A DNA stretch of 64,000 bases. Origin: Deltaproteobacteria bacterium (GTDB taxonomy: Bacteria; Myxococcota; JADLHZ01). Position 1 is the first letter of the stretch, and every line of letters starts with the position of its first letter. Below the pieces are notes generated by a model that was not told the DNA's origin, made no database searches, and was given only the letters and a program-made list of their open reading frames with translations. Shown here in pieces: positions 43,028-52,365 of this stretch. Location of the stretch: NCBI GenBank assembly GCA_020848545.1, contig JADLHZ010000044.1:186001-250000 (forward strand), given 5' to 3'. Position numbers and translations under genes: made by a program.

Positions 43028-44128
43028 ATGGCGATCGAGCTGCCGCTGAGGGTCCCGGGGAAAATCGTCGTGCCGAAGCGCTGGAGCGGTGAGGGGAGGC
43101 GCGTCTTGCTCGGGCCCGACGTCGGCTGGACTAACGGCGAAGTCAGCGACTGGAAGATGACCGCTTCGTTCTCGAGCAAGCGCGTCGCAAGCGAAGGCGT
43201 GGAGGAGGAAGACCTCGCGTTTCTGCCCGAGCGCAACATCGACGCGACGAAGTACCCGCGCGTGTATGCCGCGGCGCTCGCGTGCCGGGTCATCGTCACG
43301 CAGGTCTACGGGTGGAGCGGGCCGGAGCCGCGGGGGCCACACGACGAACGGCTCAGCGCGCACGGCGTCTACGGCGACATCGAGCTCGGCTTTCACCGCG
43401 GCAGCAATGGTTTCACGCTGACGGTCGTTGGCGACAGCGTGGCCAAGTCGATCTCCGGGGTCGACGGCGTCGCGCCCGACCACATCATGCCAGACGGCGT
43501 CCCCGCGGTGGCGATCGACGCCGAGTATTCCCTCGATCGTCTGCTGCGCGCGCTGTCCGGCGGCGAGTTCGGCGCGGCGAGCCTCGCGCTCGCGTACGAG
43601 CTGTACGACGTCCTCAACGCGGAAGACGGCGAAGAAAGGCTCGCGCGCTGGGAAGAAGAGCTCCTCGCGCTCGAGCGAGCGGCGCCCGCGGACGTCGACG
43701 CGCTCGTCGCCGCGATCGCCGCTGTCTCGGAGGAGACGTCGCAAGAGACCGCGATCGGCGTCGTTCATGCGCACGTCCTCGGTGCGTGTGAGCTCACGTC
43801 GTCGCGGCAGAAGATCGCGACGATGGCGCGCGAGGTGTTGTTCGCGGCGTATGACCAAGCACCGCCTGCGCGCGCAGAGCCCGCGGCGTCCGCGCAAGTG
43901 GCGCTCCACAGTACGATCGCGGATCTGCCGAGCGAAGCGGAAATTCTCGCGACGAAGCAACGCCTCGCTGAGATCGTGCGCGAACGGCAGATCGCGGTGC
44001 CACCCGAAGTCGCCGCGCAGCTCGGCATTGCGCCAGCCGGAGTGATGGACCGCCTGGCTCAGTCACCGACGGCCATCGTGCTCTTCGTCCTCGCCTTCGT
44101 CGTGCTGTTCCTGGCGCTCACCGCCTAG
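43028..44128 (+). CDS. Hypothetical tail-anchored membrane protein
   Basis: A 366-residue protein. The first 150 residues are beta-rich and unfamiliar (MAIELPLRVPGKIVVPKRW, GVYGDIELGFHRGSNGFTLTVVG); the middle is helical and acidic; a single C-terminal hydrophobic segment (PTAIVLFVLAFVVLFLALTA) would anchor it with the bulk in the cytoplasm. A LPSEAEILATKQRLAEIVRER coil precedes it. No family recognised. ATG 43028 is chosen because upstream sequence in this frame has no protein-like composition. Confidence 0.6.
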   Translation: MAIELPLRVPGKIVVPKRWSGEGRRVLLGPDVGWTNGEVSDWKMTASFSSKRVASEGVEEEDLAFLPERNIDATKYPRVYAAALACRVIVTQVYGWSGPEPRGPHDERLSAHGVYGDIELGFHRGSNGFTLTVVGDSVAKSISGVDGVAPDHIMPDGVPAVAIDAEYSLDRLLRALSGGEFGAASLALAYELYDVLNAEDGEERLARWEEELLALERAAPADVDALVAAIAAVSEETSQETAIGVVHAHVLGACELTSSRQKIATMAREVLFAAYDQAPPARAEPAASAQVALHSTIADLPSEAEILATKQRLAEIVRERQIAVPPEVAAQLGIAPAGVMDRLAQSPTAIVLFVLAFVVLFLALTA

Positions 44129-44197
44129 GCGCCGAAGCAGAGGTCGTTGGCGTCCGACCACGGGTGGCTCGGACAAGGCACGAGCGATAACGGTCGC

Positions 44198-44610
44198 ATG
44201 AGCACGCTGCGCATCGTCATGCCCTCGGATCCCCTCGAATCCCGCCGCTTCATCGCGCGCCTCCCGAGGCCGGCGTCAACTATCACGACATCATCCTCGG
44301 TGAGGTCGACGACACGTCGTTGGCCCTTGGCGGCCGACCGTCTTTGGAGCGCGCGATGGCGAGCTCGGGCGATCCGACTGCGCTCGACCTCGGCGACTTC
44401 GACTACCCGCACGCGGAGCTCGCCGACATGCACAGCGGCAGGAAGCCGTTGACGCCGGCGACGTTCAACCCCGCCTGGGCCGAAGCGCGGATGAACGAGA
44501 ACATCGATCGCATCGAGAAGGGCGCCCTGGCGCTGTCGAGCACGGACCGCAGCGCCGCGCCGGGATCGACGACCGGTCTAGCCGGCGGCGTTTTGTCCCG
44601 TCTTGATTGA
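44198..44610 (+). pseudogene. Frameshifted hypothetical gene
   Basis: The frame starting at ATG 44198 (MSTLRIVMPSDPLESRRFIAR) and a second frame from about 44262 (PPEAGVNYHDIILGEVDDTSLALGG, later FDYPHAELADMHSG) read as one coherent protein if one base is lost or gained near 44255-44262. The second part has no good start of its own. It ends convergent with the gene at 44578. It may be a real frameshift or a sequencing error. Confidence 0.45.
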
Positions 44611-45063
44611 GTCGAGGTCTAGCCCAACGTGCGCAGCACCACGGCCGATGCACTCGTGTGCCTTGAGCAGGTCGAACTTCGCAAAACGCGAGAGCCAGGC
44701 GAGCGCCTCGCCGTGATTGCCTGGTGAATAGGCCTTCGTCTTCGGACCCGGCATCGCCCAAGACAGCGCTTGGACAGCGCCCCGAACGAGGAAGCTGCTC
44801 GAGACGAGAGCAACAGCCTTGATATTGGACAGGCCGAGCTCGGCCTCACGTGCCTTCATCGCTGCGCGCCCTTTTGCCGTAGGCACAAATGTGTAGGAGA
44901 AGTTCAAGATCGCGACCTGCGTCACTCCGCGCACATCCGCCGCGTGGGCGTCGAGGTAGGCGAGGAACGCGGCATCGGTGATGTCGCCGCGTTGGGACCA
45001 CATGACGATGCTCAGCTCGGCGACGGTGTCGGAAAAGTACAGCCTGCTTTCGGGTGCCAACAT
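44578..45063 (-). CDS. Hypothetical protein, STAS/SpoIIAA-like, paralogue of 22582 gene
   Basis: A 161-residue cytoplasmic protein with the same strand/helix order as the protein at 22582-23064: ELSIVMWSQRGDITDAAFLAYLD, VAILNFSYTFVPTAKGRAAMKAREAELG, IKAVALVSSSFLVRGAVQALSWAM, then HGEALAWLSRF. The layout resembles SpoIIAA-like or STAS-type small domains, widespread in myxobacteria but not assigned a role. An AT-rich gap (45064-45261) without a gene lies upstream. Confidence 0.6.
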   Translation of the reverse strand: MLAPESRLYFSDTVAELSIVMWSQRGDITDAAFLAYLDAHAADVRGVTQVAILNFSYTFVPTAKGRAAMKAREAELGLSNIKAVALVSSSFLVRGAVQALSWAMPGPKTKAYSPGNHGEALAWLSRFAKFDLLKAHECIGRGAAHVGLDLDSIKTGQNAAG

Positions 45064-45261
45064 GATTGTATTCAGACAGACGCTGGTCGTCAGACCAACT
45101 ATTTCCGCGACGCCGGCGGGCGCTGTTCGCCAAATATCGAAGGTTGTCGCGTATCCGTCGAATTCAATCGATGCGATCGCTATACTCGCGCGCGCGAAGT
45201 CTCTGCTCGAACTTCCATTCCTTCGTGCAAGCGCGGGCCTTCGTCGGCTAAGCTTCAGCTC

Positions 45262-45930
45262 GTGCGGATCTTCTTCGCGTTGTGTCTGAGTGCGTGCGCC
45301 GCGACGAACGCCGCGGCGCCAGGGCGTGTGCCGGCCGTCGCCATGAGCTCCGCGGCGACGCGCGAAGCGGCGGAGGCCGAGATCAAAGAGCGGCTATCGA
45401 CGCGCGTGCAGCAGCTCGAGCGCGGCATCGGCTTTCTGCTCGAGCGGCCGGCCGGCGGCAAGGTGGCGATGAAGCTCGCCGTCGAGCCGATGAAGGTCGA
45501 GGTCGCGCCCGAGATCATCGAGCGCGCGAGCGGCGGCTACGTCGGGCGCGTGCCGATCGTGCGCAGCGAAGAGACGCGCGAGGCGCTGACGGCGATGCGT
45601 ACGCTGCACGGCGAAGCGCGCGTCGCCGGCAAAGACCTCGGCAAGGGGCTCGCGCGGGCGGAGCGGGAGATCCTGCGCGACGTCGCCGTGAAGGTGGCTG
45701 AGCGCGAAGGCCGCAAAGACACGGCGCTCAACGGCCGCGCCACGATCGTCAGCTATACGATCGCCGACGAAGGCAGCTCGATCCTCGTCGGTATGGACGT
45801 GGCGATCGACTACGACATCAAGAAGAAGGCGCCCGCGAGCGAGCCCGTGTCGCAGCCCACGACCACGCCGGCGCCGCCACCGCCGGTGAAGAAGCAAAAG
45901 GTGCTCGAGCAAGACGAACCCGACGATTAG
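45262..45930 (+). CDS. Hypothetical lipoprotein
   Basis: A 222-residue predicted lipoprotein from a GTG (MRIFFALCLSACAATNAAAPG; lipobox LSAC). The body is helical and Arg/Glu-rich, then beta (DTALNGRATIVSYTIADEGSSILVGMDVAIDYDIKKK), ending in a Pro/Lys tail. No known domain. The frame is open far upstream, but the signal peptide fixes the start here. Confidence 0.6.
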   Translation: MRIFFALCLSACAATNAAAPGRVPAVAMSSAATREAAEAEIKERLSTRVQQLERGIGFLLERPAGGKVAMKLAVEPMKVEVAPEIIERASGGYVGRVPIVRSEETREALTAMRTLHGEARVAGKDLGKGLARAEREILRDVAVKVAEREGRKDTALNGRATIVSYTIADEGSSILVGMDVAIDYDIKKKAPASEPVSQPTTTPAPPPPVKKQKVLEQDEPDD

Positions 45931-45932
45931 GT

Positions 45933-47333
45933 TCACATGAAGTACGCGAACCAGTGCAAGAGCCAGCTCCACAGCTTGATGTACCAAGGATCGTTCTTCA
46001 GCGTCTCCAAGGTCACCGGCTCCGCTTCCTCGTCGATCACGTCCCAGTGCCGCTCCATGCGTAGCGCCAGCGCCGGCTCGCGCATGCCGACCACCGTCTC
46101 GCTGTCGTGGCGCATGCTCCGGTGGTTCAGGTTCGCCGAGCCCACGATCACGTAGGTGCCGTCGAAGCTCGCGGTCTTCGCGTGCAACATCCGCGTCTTC
46201 ATCTCGTGGATCTCGATGCTGCCGTGTGGCGCCGGCAGCTTCTCGGCCGCCTTCAAGAGGTCCTTGTACCAGTAGCGTCCGGCGTAGCTCTCGATCGACA
46301 GATCGCTCGCCTCGGCGCTGTTCGTCATGATCCGCACGTGCACGCCGCGCTCGGCGGCGGCGATCAACGCGCGGCGAATCTTGGGTGTCGGCACGAAGTA
46401 GGCGTTCTCGATGGTGATGCTCGTCTTCGCCTCGTTGATCGCGAGCAAGTACATGCGCTCGATGTTGCGCGTGCCGGCGAAGTCCTTCTCGTCGTCGTTG
46501 GGTCGATTCTGCACGACGCGCACGCTGGCGCCGCCGGCATACGCGGGCACCGGCGGCAACGCTTTGCGCACCTCGTCTTCGCTGAGCGGCGGGCCGAGGC
46601 GGTTCCAGTTGCGGATGAAGTCCCACTGCGCTTCCTGCGCCGCTGGGCCTGCAAAGCGGACGTCGGTGTCGTGCCAGCCCTCCGGCTGCACCTTCTTGAA
46701 GCACTTCTCGATCCAGCCGCCGCCGCTCGCCGAGTATTCGTCGCCCACGTTCATGCCGCCCTCGATGGCGGCGCGGCCGTCGACGATCAGGTTCTTCTCG
46801 TGCCAGCGCGCGTTCAGCCGATCGAAGAGGGCGGTCTCGCGCAACGCCCGCACTTGCACGCCGTGCTTCCTCATGAACGCGAAGATCGCCGGGTCGGTGT
46901 CGTCGGATCCGACAGCGTCGTAGATCACACGCACGGTGACCGGCGGCTTCGCTTCGGCGCGGGCGGCGAGCAGGCGAGCCGTGCGCCAACCGGTTGCATC
47001 GCTCGCGAAGATGTAGGTCTGCAGATGGATCGTGCGCTCGGCGCCGAGGATGAGCCGTTCCCTCTCGGTGAAGCTGGCCTTGCCGTCGAAGAGCACGTTC
47101 GTCAGGTTGCCCGCACGCGCGATCGAGTGCGTTTGGTCGTCGAGCGCCGCTTCGAAGGCCGGGCCGAAGGTCTCGTCGCGGGTGATCGGCCGCGGCGGCG
47201 CCGGCTGCACGGTGTCCCGCGGCGCAGCGGTCTTCGGCAGGCGGGTGCGCGGGACCTCCTTGGCCGTCTGCGGTGGGCGCATCTGCTGCGCGGTGCTCGC
47301 GCGGGCGCGTTCTGCGGGGCTCGGGCCGGTCAA
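45933..47333 (-). CDS. Phospholipase D / cardiolipin synthase family protein
   Basis: A 466-residue PLD-superfamily enzyme with two HKD motifs: HEKNLIVD near residue 174 and HAKTASFD near 380, each followed by Gly/Asn-rich segments (GGMNVGDEY, GSANLNHRS). Enzymes of this group transfer phosphatidyl groups, including cardiolipin synthesis, or hydrolyse phosphodiesters. The N-terminus is Pro/Arg-rich and has no signal peptide; a hydrophobic end (YIKLWSWLLHWFAYFM) may dip into the membrane. The start is a TTG (47331-47333) with an excellent GAGGAGG ribosome site 4-5 bp upstream. Confidence 0.85.
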   Translation of the reverse strand: MTGPSPAERARASTAQQMRPPQTAKEVPRTRLPKTAAPRDTVQPAPPRPITRDETFGPAFEAALDDQTHSIARAGNLTNVLFDGKASFTERERLILGAERTIHLQTYIFASDATGWRTARLLAARAEAKPPVTVRVIYDAVGSDDTDPAIFAFMRKHGVQVRALRETALFDRLNARWHEKNLIVDGRAAIEGGMNVGDEYSASGGGWIEKCFKKVQPEGWHDTDVRFAGPAAQEAQWDFIRNWNRLGPPLSEDEVRKALPPVPAYAGGASVRVVQNRPNDDEKDFAGTRNIERMYLLAINEAKTSITIENAYFVPTPKIRRALIAAAERGVHVRIMTNSAEASDLSIESYAGRYWYKDLLKAAEKLPAPHGSIEIHEMKTRMLHAKTASFDGTYVIVGSANLNHRSMRHDSETVVGMREPALALRMERHWDVIDEEAEPVTLETLKNDPWYIKLWSWLLHWFAYFM

Positions 47334-47475
47334 AGATCCTCCTCAGGCATGGTCGTTCTCGGCGCCGGCCCGCGCGCAGGCGCCCCGAATTCTTCGGTTT
47401 TGCGCGATATGTGAGTAAGATTTCACGCGACCCACGCCGATCACCGTAGAAATGCGCGTCACCCGGGGACGAACG

Positions 47476-48471
47476 CTACGCGATGGATCGCGCCCGGCCC
47501 GCCGGCAAGTCGAGCACCGTCTTCAACCCCGGGCTCAGCGCGATCAACTGCCGCACCGCATGCACCGACGCCCACGCCGTCGCCGTGTCGCCGGGCGTGC
47601 CGCCTTTGACGATGAGCTCGAGCGGCGGATCGGTGTCGAGACGGATCTCGTCGCGCGGATTCTCGGCGCCGATCGCGATCGTCAGATCGAGCGTGACGAC
47701 CTCGGCGCCGTTTTTGTATGCGCGCGCGATCTGATGGATGCCCGCCACTTGGCCCTTCTGGACGAGCACCGCGGCTTCGAGCTCGCGATCGCTGATGACG
47801 GGCTCGACGCTCTCGGACACCCGATCGACCTTGCCCATGCCGCAGCCGAGCGCGAGGAGCGCCGCGCTCTCTTTCAGCCCGACGTGACCGAAGCCGCCGT
47901 TGTTCACGCGCCCGACGAACGCTTCTTTCGTAAGGCCGGCGCCGGTCTTCATCTGCAGCGCGTGCCGGCGCGTCCGGGTGTCTACGACGCGCACGCCGTG
48001 CACGCGCTTCACCTCGCCGCCGACGAGCGACATGATCGACGACAGGCGCTCGAAGACGAAGCCAGGGTTGACGCCGGTGCCGACGATGCGGACGCCGTAG
48101 TCATGCGCGAGCTGATCGAGGACGTTCGCGCGATCCGGGCTCGCGAGCCACGGATATGCGAGCTCTTCGCAGGTCGAGACGATGTTCAGCCGCGCGCGCA
48201 TGCACGCTTCGAGCTGGCTCTCCACCTGGTGCAGATACGATCCGGTCGCTTGCAACACCGCGCCGCCCTTGGCCAAGCGGGCGACCGCCGCGATGTCGGC
48301 GCCGACTTCCATCGTCGAGTTGTCCTCGAGCAACTCGCCGAGGCGCTCTCCGGCGTGCGCCGGGTCCACCGCCGCGACCACTTCGAGATCGGGCGCCAGG
48401 AGCGCGGCCTTCGCGATCGTGCGGCCGATGACGCCGAGGCCCATGATGATGACCGGAGTCTTTTGGCTCAT
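47476..48471 (-). CDS. NAD(P)-binding dehydrogenase, diaminopentanoate-dehydrogenase-like
   Basis: A 331-residue soluble oxidoreductase. The Rossmann loop is IIMGLGVIGRTIAKAAL near residue 9, followed by VVAAVDPAHAGERLG. The architecture (dihydrodipicolinate reductase N-terminal fold, with IVSTCEELAYPW and GTGVNPGFVFERL) resembles 2,4-diaminopentanoate dehydrogenase of ornithine fermentation and related uncharacterised proteins. No other genes of that pathway are here, so the substrate is open. It diverges from the NFACT-R gene. Confidence 0.75.
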   Translation of the reverse strand: MSQKTPVIIMGLGVIGRTIAKAALLAPDLEVVAAVDPAHAGERLGELLEDNSTMEVGADIAAVARLAKGGAVLQATGSYLHQVESQLEACMRARLNIVSTCEELAYPWLASPDRANVLDQLAHDYGVRIVGTGVNPGFVFERLSSIMSLVGGEVKRVHGVRVVDTRTRRHALQMKTGAGLTKEAFVGRVNNGGFGHVGLKESAALLALGCGMGKVDRVSESVEPVISDRELEAAVLVQKGQVAGIHQIARAYKNGAEVVTLDLTIAIGAENPRDEIRLDTDPPLELIVKGGTPGDTATAWASVHAVRQLIALSPGLKTVLDLPAGRARSIA

Positions 48472-48524
48472 GCGGCGGAATGTAAGGCCGGAAGGTGCCC
48501 TTGCGCCAGTTTCCCTGGCAAGCG

Positions 48525-49412
48525 ATGAGCAGCGGCGTGACCGTCGACGAAGTGCGGGCGAAGATCGCGGTGCTCGCGAAGAAGCACGAGCGCCGCCGCG
48601 CGGCTGTGGCGAAGGATCTTCTGCGCATCGAAGAAGCGCCGCGCCTGCTCTACGAGACCGAGCTCTTGAAAAGCGCGCGGGCGAGGCCCTTCGACACCTT
48701 CGCCGAGGTCGTCGACTACGCGACGGATCCGCCGGCGACGATCCGCATCGCGCTCGAGCCCGGCCGGCCGCTCCAGGAGCAAGTGCAAAGACGTTTCAGG
48801 CTCGCGCGCCGGTTGCAGGCCGCTGAAGCGAAGGCGCTCGAGCGGCTGGAGATGATCGAAGCCGAAGGCAAGAAGCTCGCCGGCGTCGCGCGCGAGATCG
48901 AGACCATCGCCGAGCGCGGCGGCAGCGACGCGGCGATCGCGGCGTTCATGGCCGCCCACGCCGATCTCTTCGGCGCCGCCGGCCAGACACCGCGCAAGAA
49001 AGGCGAGCCGCTGCCGTCCGAGCTGCCGTACCGAGAGTACGTCTCGGCGAGCGGCCGCGCGATCTGGGTCGGCAAGAGCAGCAAGAAGAACGACGTCATG
49101 ACCTTCAAGCACGCCTCGCCGCACGCGCAGTGGCTGCACGTGTCCGGCTACGCGGGGACGCACGTCATCGTGCCGAAGAAGCGCGACGAAGCGCTCGACG
49201 CCGCCACGCTGAGCGACGCCGCGTTGTTGGCCGCGCACTTCTCGAAGGCGCCCGACGGCGCGGTCGAGGTGAGCGTGACCGAGGTCAAGTTCGTCAGGAA
49301 GTTCCGCGGCGCGAACGCCGGGCAAGTGAAGATCGAGCGGGAGCGACACGTGATCGTGAACAAGGATCCTGCGGCGGCGAAGGTCATCGAGCAGCGGCGC
49401 CCTGTACTTTGA
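48525..49412 (+). CDS. NFACT-R (DUF814) protein, RqcH-like without NFACT-N
   Basis: A 295-residue protein made of a long helical coil (about residues 15-145) and an NFACT-R domain: YREYVSASGRAIWVGKSSKKNDVMTFKHASPHAQWLHVSGYAGTHVIVPKK. RqcH/Rqc2 proteins carry NFACT-N, HhH, coiled coil and NFACT-R and bind the peptidyl-tRNA on stalled large subunits. Here NFACT-N is missing. It is followed after 18 bp by mutS2, whose B. subtilis homologue also acts on stalled ribosomes, so the pair may form a quality-control unit. ATG 48525 is preferred; a GTG at 48495 is an alternative. Confidence 0.8.
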   Translation: MSSGVTVDEVRAKIAVLAKKHERRRAAVAKDLLRIEEAPRLLYETELLKSARARPFDTFAEVVDYATDPPATIRIALEPGRPLQEQVQRRFRLARRLQAAEAKALERLEMIEAEGKKLAGVAREIETIAERGGSDAAIAAFMAAHADLFGAAGQTPRKKGEPLPSELPYREYVSASGRAIWVGKSSKKNDVMTFKHASPHAQWLHVSGYAGTHVIVPKKRDEALDAATLSDAALLAAHFSKAPDGAVEVSVTEVKFVRKFRGANAGQVKIERERHVIVNKDPAAAKVIEQRRPVL

Positions 49413-49430
49413 GCGAGAAAACGCGCAAAA

Positions 49431-51908
49431 ATGCCGCATCCGATGCAGATCCGCAAGACCACGCTCGAAGACCTCGATTGGGACGCGCTACGTGACGCGC
49501 TTTCGTGGTCGGCGCACAGCCCGCTCGGCCGCGAGGCGCTGAAGGCCCTCGGCTTCTTGGCGAGCAAGGCCGAGATCGACCAAGAGTACGATCGCATCGC
49601 TGAAGCGCTCGAGCTCTTGCAGCAGGACGCGCGGCCGTCGCTGCACGATCTCTTCGACATCGGCCAGGAGCTCGGCGCGGCGCGGCGCGGTGCAGCGGTG
49701 CCCGGCATCGGCCTCCTGAACGTGGCGTCGATTTGCCGCACGATCGCCGCGACCCGGCAGTGGACCCAAGCGATCCCGCACGCTTTTGCTGCCGTGCGAA
49801 CGCTCGTCGGCGCGCCGGCGGATCCGCGGCCGCTGCTACAGGCGATCGAGCGCGCGATCGACACGAACGGCGAGCTGCGCGACGACGCGTCGGCCGAGCT
49901 GAAGTCGCTCCGTGATCGCGCGCTCGTGCTCCACGATGGCATCACGCAAGAGCTCGAGCGCATGTTGGTGAAGCTCGACGATCAAGGGCTGCTCTCCGAT
50001 CGCTTCGTGTCGCTGCGCAACGATCGCTTCGTCATCCCGGTGAAGGCGAGCGCGCAGCACGACGTTGGCGGCATCGTCCACGACGCGTCGCACTCGGGCT
50101 TCACGGTCTTCGTCGAGCCCGAGGCGATCATCGAGCGCGGCAACAAGCTGAAGATCCTGCGCGTGCGCATCCTCGAAGAGGAGCAGCGGATCTTGCGCGA
50201 GCTCAGCGAAGCGGTCTCGGCGATGGCCGACGACATCACCGCCGCGGTGCGCGCCGCGACCAGCCTCGACATGCTCTTTGCGAAGGCCGACTTCGCGCGC
50301 AAGCTCGAAGCCGAGCGGCCGGAGATCGTCGATCCGAAGACACCGCTGATGCTCGAGCGCGTGCGGCATCCGCTCTTGATGTTGCAGAAGCAGAACGTCG
50401 TCGCCAATGACATCCTGTTCTCAGCGAGCGAGCGCTGCCTCGTCCTCACCGGCCCGAACACCGGCGGAAAGACGGCGGCGCTGAAGACCGTCGGCACCAT
50501 CTCGCTCATGGGCCGCGCCGGCCTCTTCATTCCCGCGCGCGGTGGCTCGCGCTTGCCGCTCTACGAAGGCATCTACTCGGTGATCGGCGACAATCAGTCG
50601 CTCTCGCGCGCGCTGTCGACGTTTTCGTCGCACATCGTCGAGGTGCGCGAGCTGCTCGACGCCGTGACGCGCGCGCATCAGAACGGCGACGCGCTCATCC
50701 TCCTCGACGAGCTCTGCGCCGACACCGATCCGCGCCTCGGCGCCGCGCTCGGCCAGGCGATCCTCGAGGCCCTGGTCGAGCGCAGCGCGTGGGTCGTCCT
50801 GACCACGCACTACTTCGACCTCGCCGCGCTGGCGATGAAGGACGGCCGCTTCGCGAACGCGTCCTTCGGCTTCGATCCCGAGAGGCTGGTGCCGACCTAC
50901 CGCCTGCAGCGCGGCATGCCGGGCGCGTCGAGCCCCTTCGAGATCGCGTTGACGCTCGGCCTCGACAGCGGCGTGGTCGAGCGGGCGCGCGCGATCGTGC
51001 CGAGCGTGGGCGGCGGGCTCGACGAGCTCACCCGGCGCGTCGAAGGGCGGCTCGTCGAGGTCGACGCGTTGAAGCAAGCGCTCGAGGTCGAGAAGCGCGA
51101 GATCGACAAAGATCGGGCGGTGACGCAGGAAGAGCGCCGGCTCGCCGCCTTGGAGCGCAAGGAAGCCGAAGAGCGCGCGCTGGCGATGCTCGGCGATGAT
51201 CTGAAGAAAGCGCAGGCGCAGGTGAAGGAGGCCGTGCGCCGCTTGCAAGACGGGCTGCTGTCGAAGCCGACGCGCGAGGCCGCCCGCGAGATGACCACGC
51301 GCGACGCGATGAAGCTCGTCGAAGACGTGCGCGGCGAGCTGGCTGACGCGCAGAGCGTGGTGCAGAAGCACGCGCCGCCGGCGCCGGCCGCCGCCGATCC
51401 GGGCGGGATCCGCGTCGGTGACCTGGTGACGGCGCAGAGCCTCGCGCGCGACGCCGTCGGCGAAGTGCTGGCGATCGACGCGGCGAAGCACGAAGTGACG
51501 GTGGCGCTCGGCAAGCTGCGCATGCGCCTGCCGATGTCCGAGCTGATCCCGAGCCACAAGCAACGCGGCGTGAGCGCGCGGGCGCCGGCGCGGGCAGCGT
51601 CAGCGGTGCGCGAGGCGAGGCGAGGCCCGCGTGGCAGCGACGAAGCTCCCTCCGAAGGTCAGCTCGTCCAGGGCAACAAGCTCGACGTGCGCGGCGTGCG
51701 GGTGGAAGACGCGCTGCGGGCGATCGATCGCGCGCTCGACGCGGCGTTGAAAGAGTCGACGCCGGAGCTCGTGATTCTGCACGGTCACGGCACTGGCGCG
51801 CTGAAGAATGCCATCCGAGAGTACTTGTCGTTTTCGCACTATGTCCGCTCGTATCGGCCGGGGAGGGCGAACGAAGGCGAGGACAGCGTCACCGTCGTCG
51901 AGCTTTAG
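49431..51908 (+). CDS. mutS2: MutS2 ATPase/endonuclease with Smr domain
   Basis: An 825-residue MutS2: core and clamp helices, ABC-type ATPase with Walker A TGPNTGGKTAALK near residue 340 and DELCADTDPRLGAAL as Walker B/D-loop, a long coiled coil (about 540-640), KOW-like segment (IRVGDLVTAQSL) and C-terminal Smr nuclease domain (KLDVRGVRVEDAL, LVILHGHGTGALKNAIREYL). MutS2 suppresses recombination and, in Bacillus, splits collided ribosomes. The gene directly follows the NFACT-R gene, presumably in one transcript. Confidence 0.94.
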   Translation: MPHPMQIRKTTLEDLDWDALRDALSWSAHSPLGREALKALGFLASKAEIDQEYDRIAEALELLQQDARPSLHDLFDIGQELGAARRGAAVPGIGLLNVASICRTIAATRQWTQAIPHAFAAVRTLVGAPADPRPLLQAIERAIDTNGELRDDASAELKSLRDRALVLHDGITQELERMLVKLDDQGLLSDRFVSLRNDRFVIPVKASAQHDVGGIVHDASHSGFTVFVEPEAIIERGNKLKILRVRILEEEQRILRELSEAVSAMADDITAAVRAATSLDMLFAKADFARKLEAERPEIVDPKTPLMLERVRHPLLMLQKQNVVANDILFSASERCLVLTGPNTGGKTAALKTVGTISLMGRAGLFIPARGGSRLPLYEGIYSVIGDNQSLSRALSTFSSHIVEVRELLDAVTRAHQNGDALILLDELCADTDPRLGAALGQAILEALVERSAWVVLTTHYFDLAALAMKDGRFANASFGFDPERLVPTYRLQRGMPGASSPFEIALTLGLDSGVVERARAIVPSVGGGLDELTRRVEGRLVEVDALKQALEVEKREIDKDRAVTQEERRLAALERKEAEERALAMLGDDLKKAQAQVKEAVRRLQDGLLSKPTREAAREMTTRDAMKLVEDVRGELADAQSVVQKHAPPAPAAADPGGIRVGDLVTAQSLARDAVGEVLAIDAAKHEVTVALGKLRMRLPMSELIPSHKQRGVSARAPARAASAVREARRGPRGSDEAPSEGQLVQGNKLDVRGVRVEDALRAIDRALDAALKESTPELVILHGHGTGALKNAIREYLSFSHYVRSYRPGRANEGEDSVTVVEL

Positions 51909-51923
51909 TCACAAGGAGATCCC

Positions 51924-52364
51924 ATGTCGCGTTTCATCGCCTGCGCCTTTGTCCTTGCTGCTTGCAGCGATCCGCCGCCGGCGCCGCCGAAGGCACCAGA
52001 GCCGCGCGTCACCGCGGAGGACCTGAAGCGTGACACCGAAAAGGCGCTCGACACGGCCGGCAAGCTCGCGACGCAGACGAAGGACGACTACGTCGCGAAG
52101 ACCGACGCGCGGCTCGAGAAGCTCGACGCCGATCTCGACGCGCTGAAGGCCGACGTGGCGAAGAAGAAGGGCGCAGCGAAGAAGAAGGCGGAGCAGCAGG
52201 TGGCCGAGCTGCAGAAGCAGAAGGACACCCTCGCCGCCGAGGTCGCCGCGCTGAAGAAGGGCACCGGCGAGAAGTGGGACGAAGCGCAGAAGAAGATCGA
52301 CGCGACCGCCGACGCCTTCGACGCCGCATTTCAAGAGCTGAAGAAGCGCCTCGAGAAGATCTAA
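51924..52364 (+). CDS. Coiled-coil lipoprotein
   Basis: A 146-residue lipoprotein (MSRFIACAFVLAACSDPPP; lipobox LAAC). After a Pro-rich spacer nearly all of it is heptad-rich helix (KTDARLEKLDADLDALKADVAKKKGAAKKKAEQQVAELQKQKDTLAAEVAALKKG). It may be a small outer-membrane spacer protein. It follows mutS2 by 15 bp, with AAGGAGA as ribosome site. Confidence 0.75.
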   Translation: MSRFIACAFVLAACSDPPPAPPKAPEPRVTAEDLKRDTEKALDTAGKLATQTKDDYVAKTDARLEKLDADLDALKADVAKKKGAAKKKAEQQVAELQKQKDTLAAEVAALKKGTGEKWDEAQKKIDATADAFDAAFQELKKRLEKI

Positions 52365-52365
52365 T

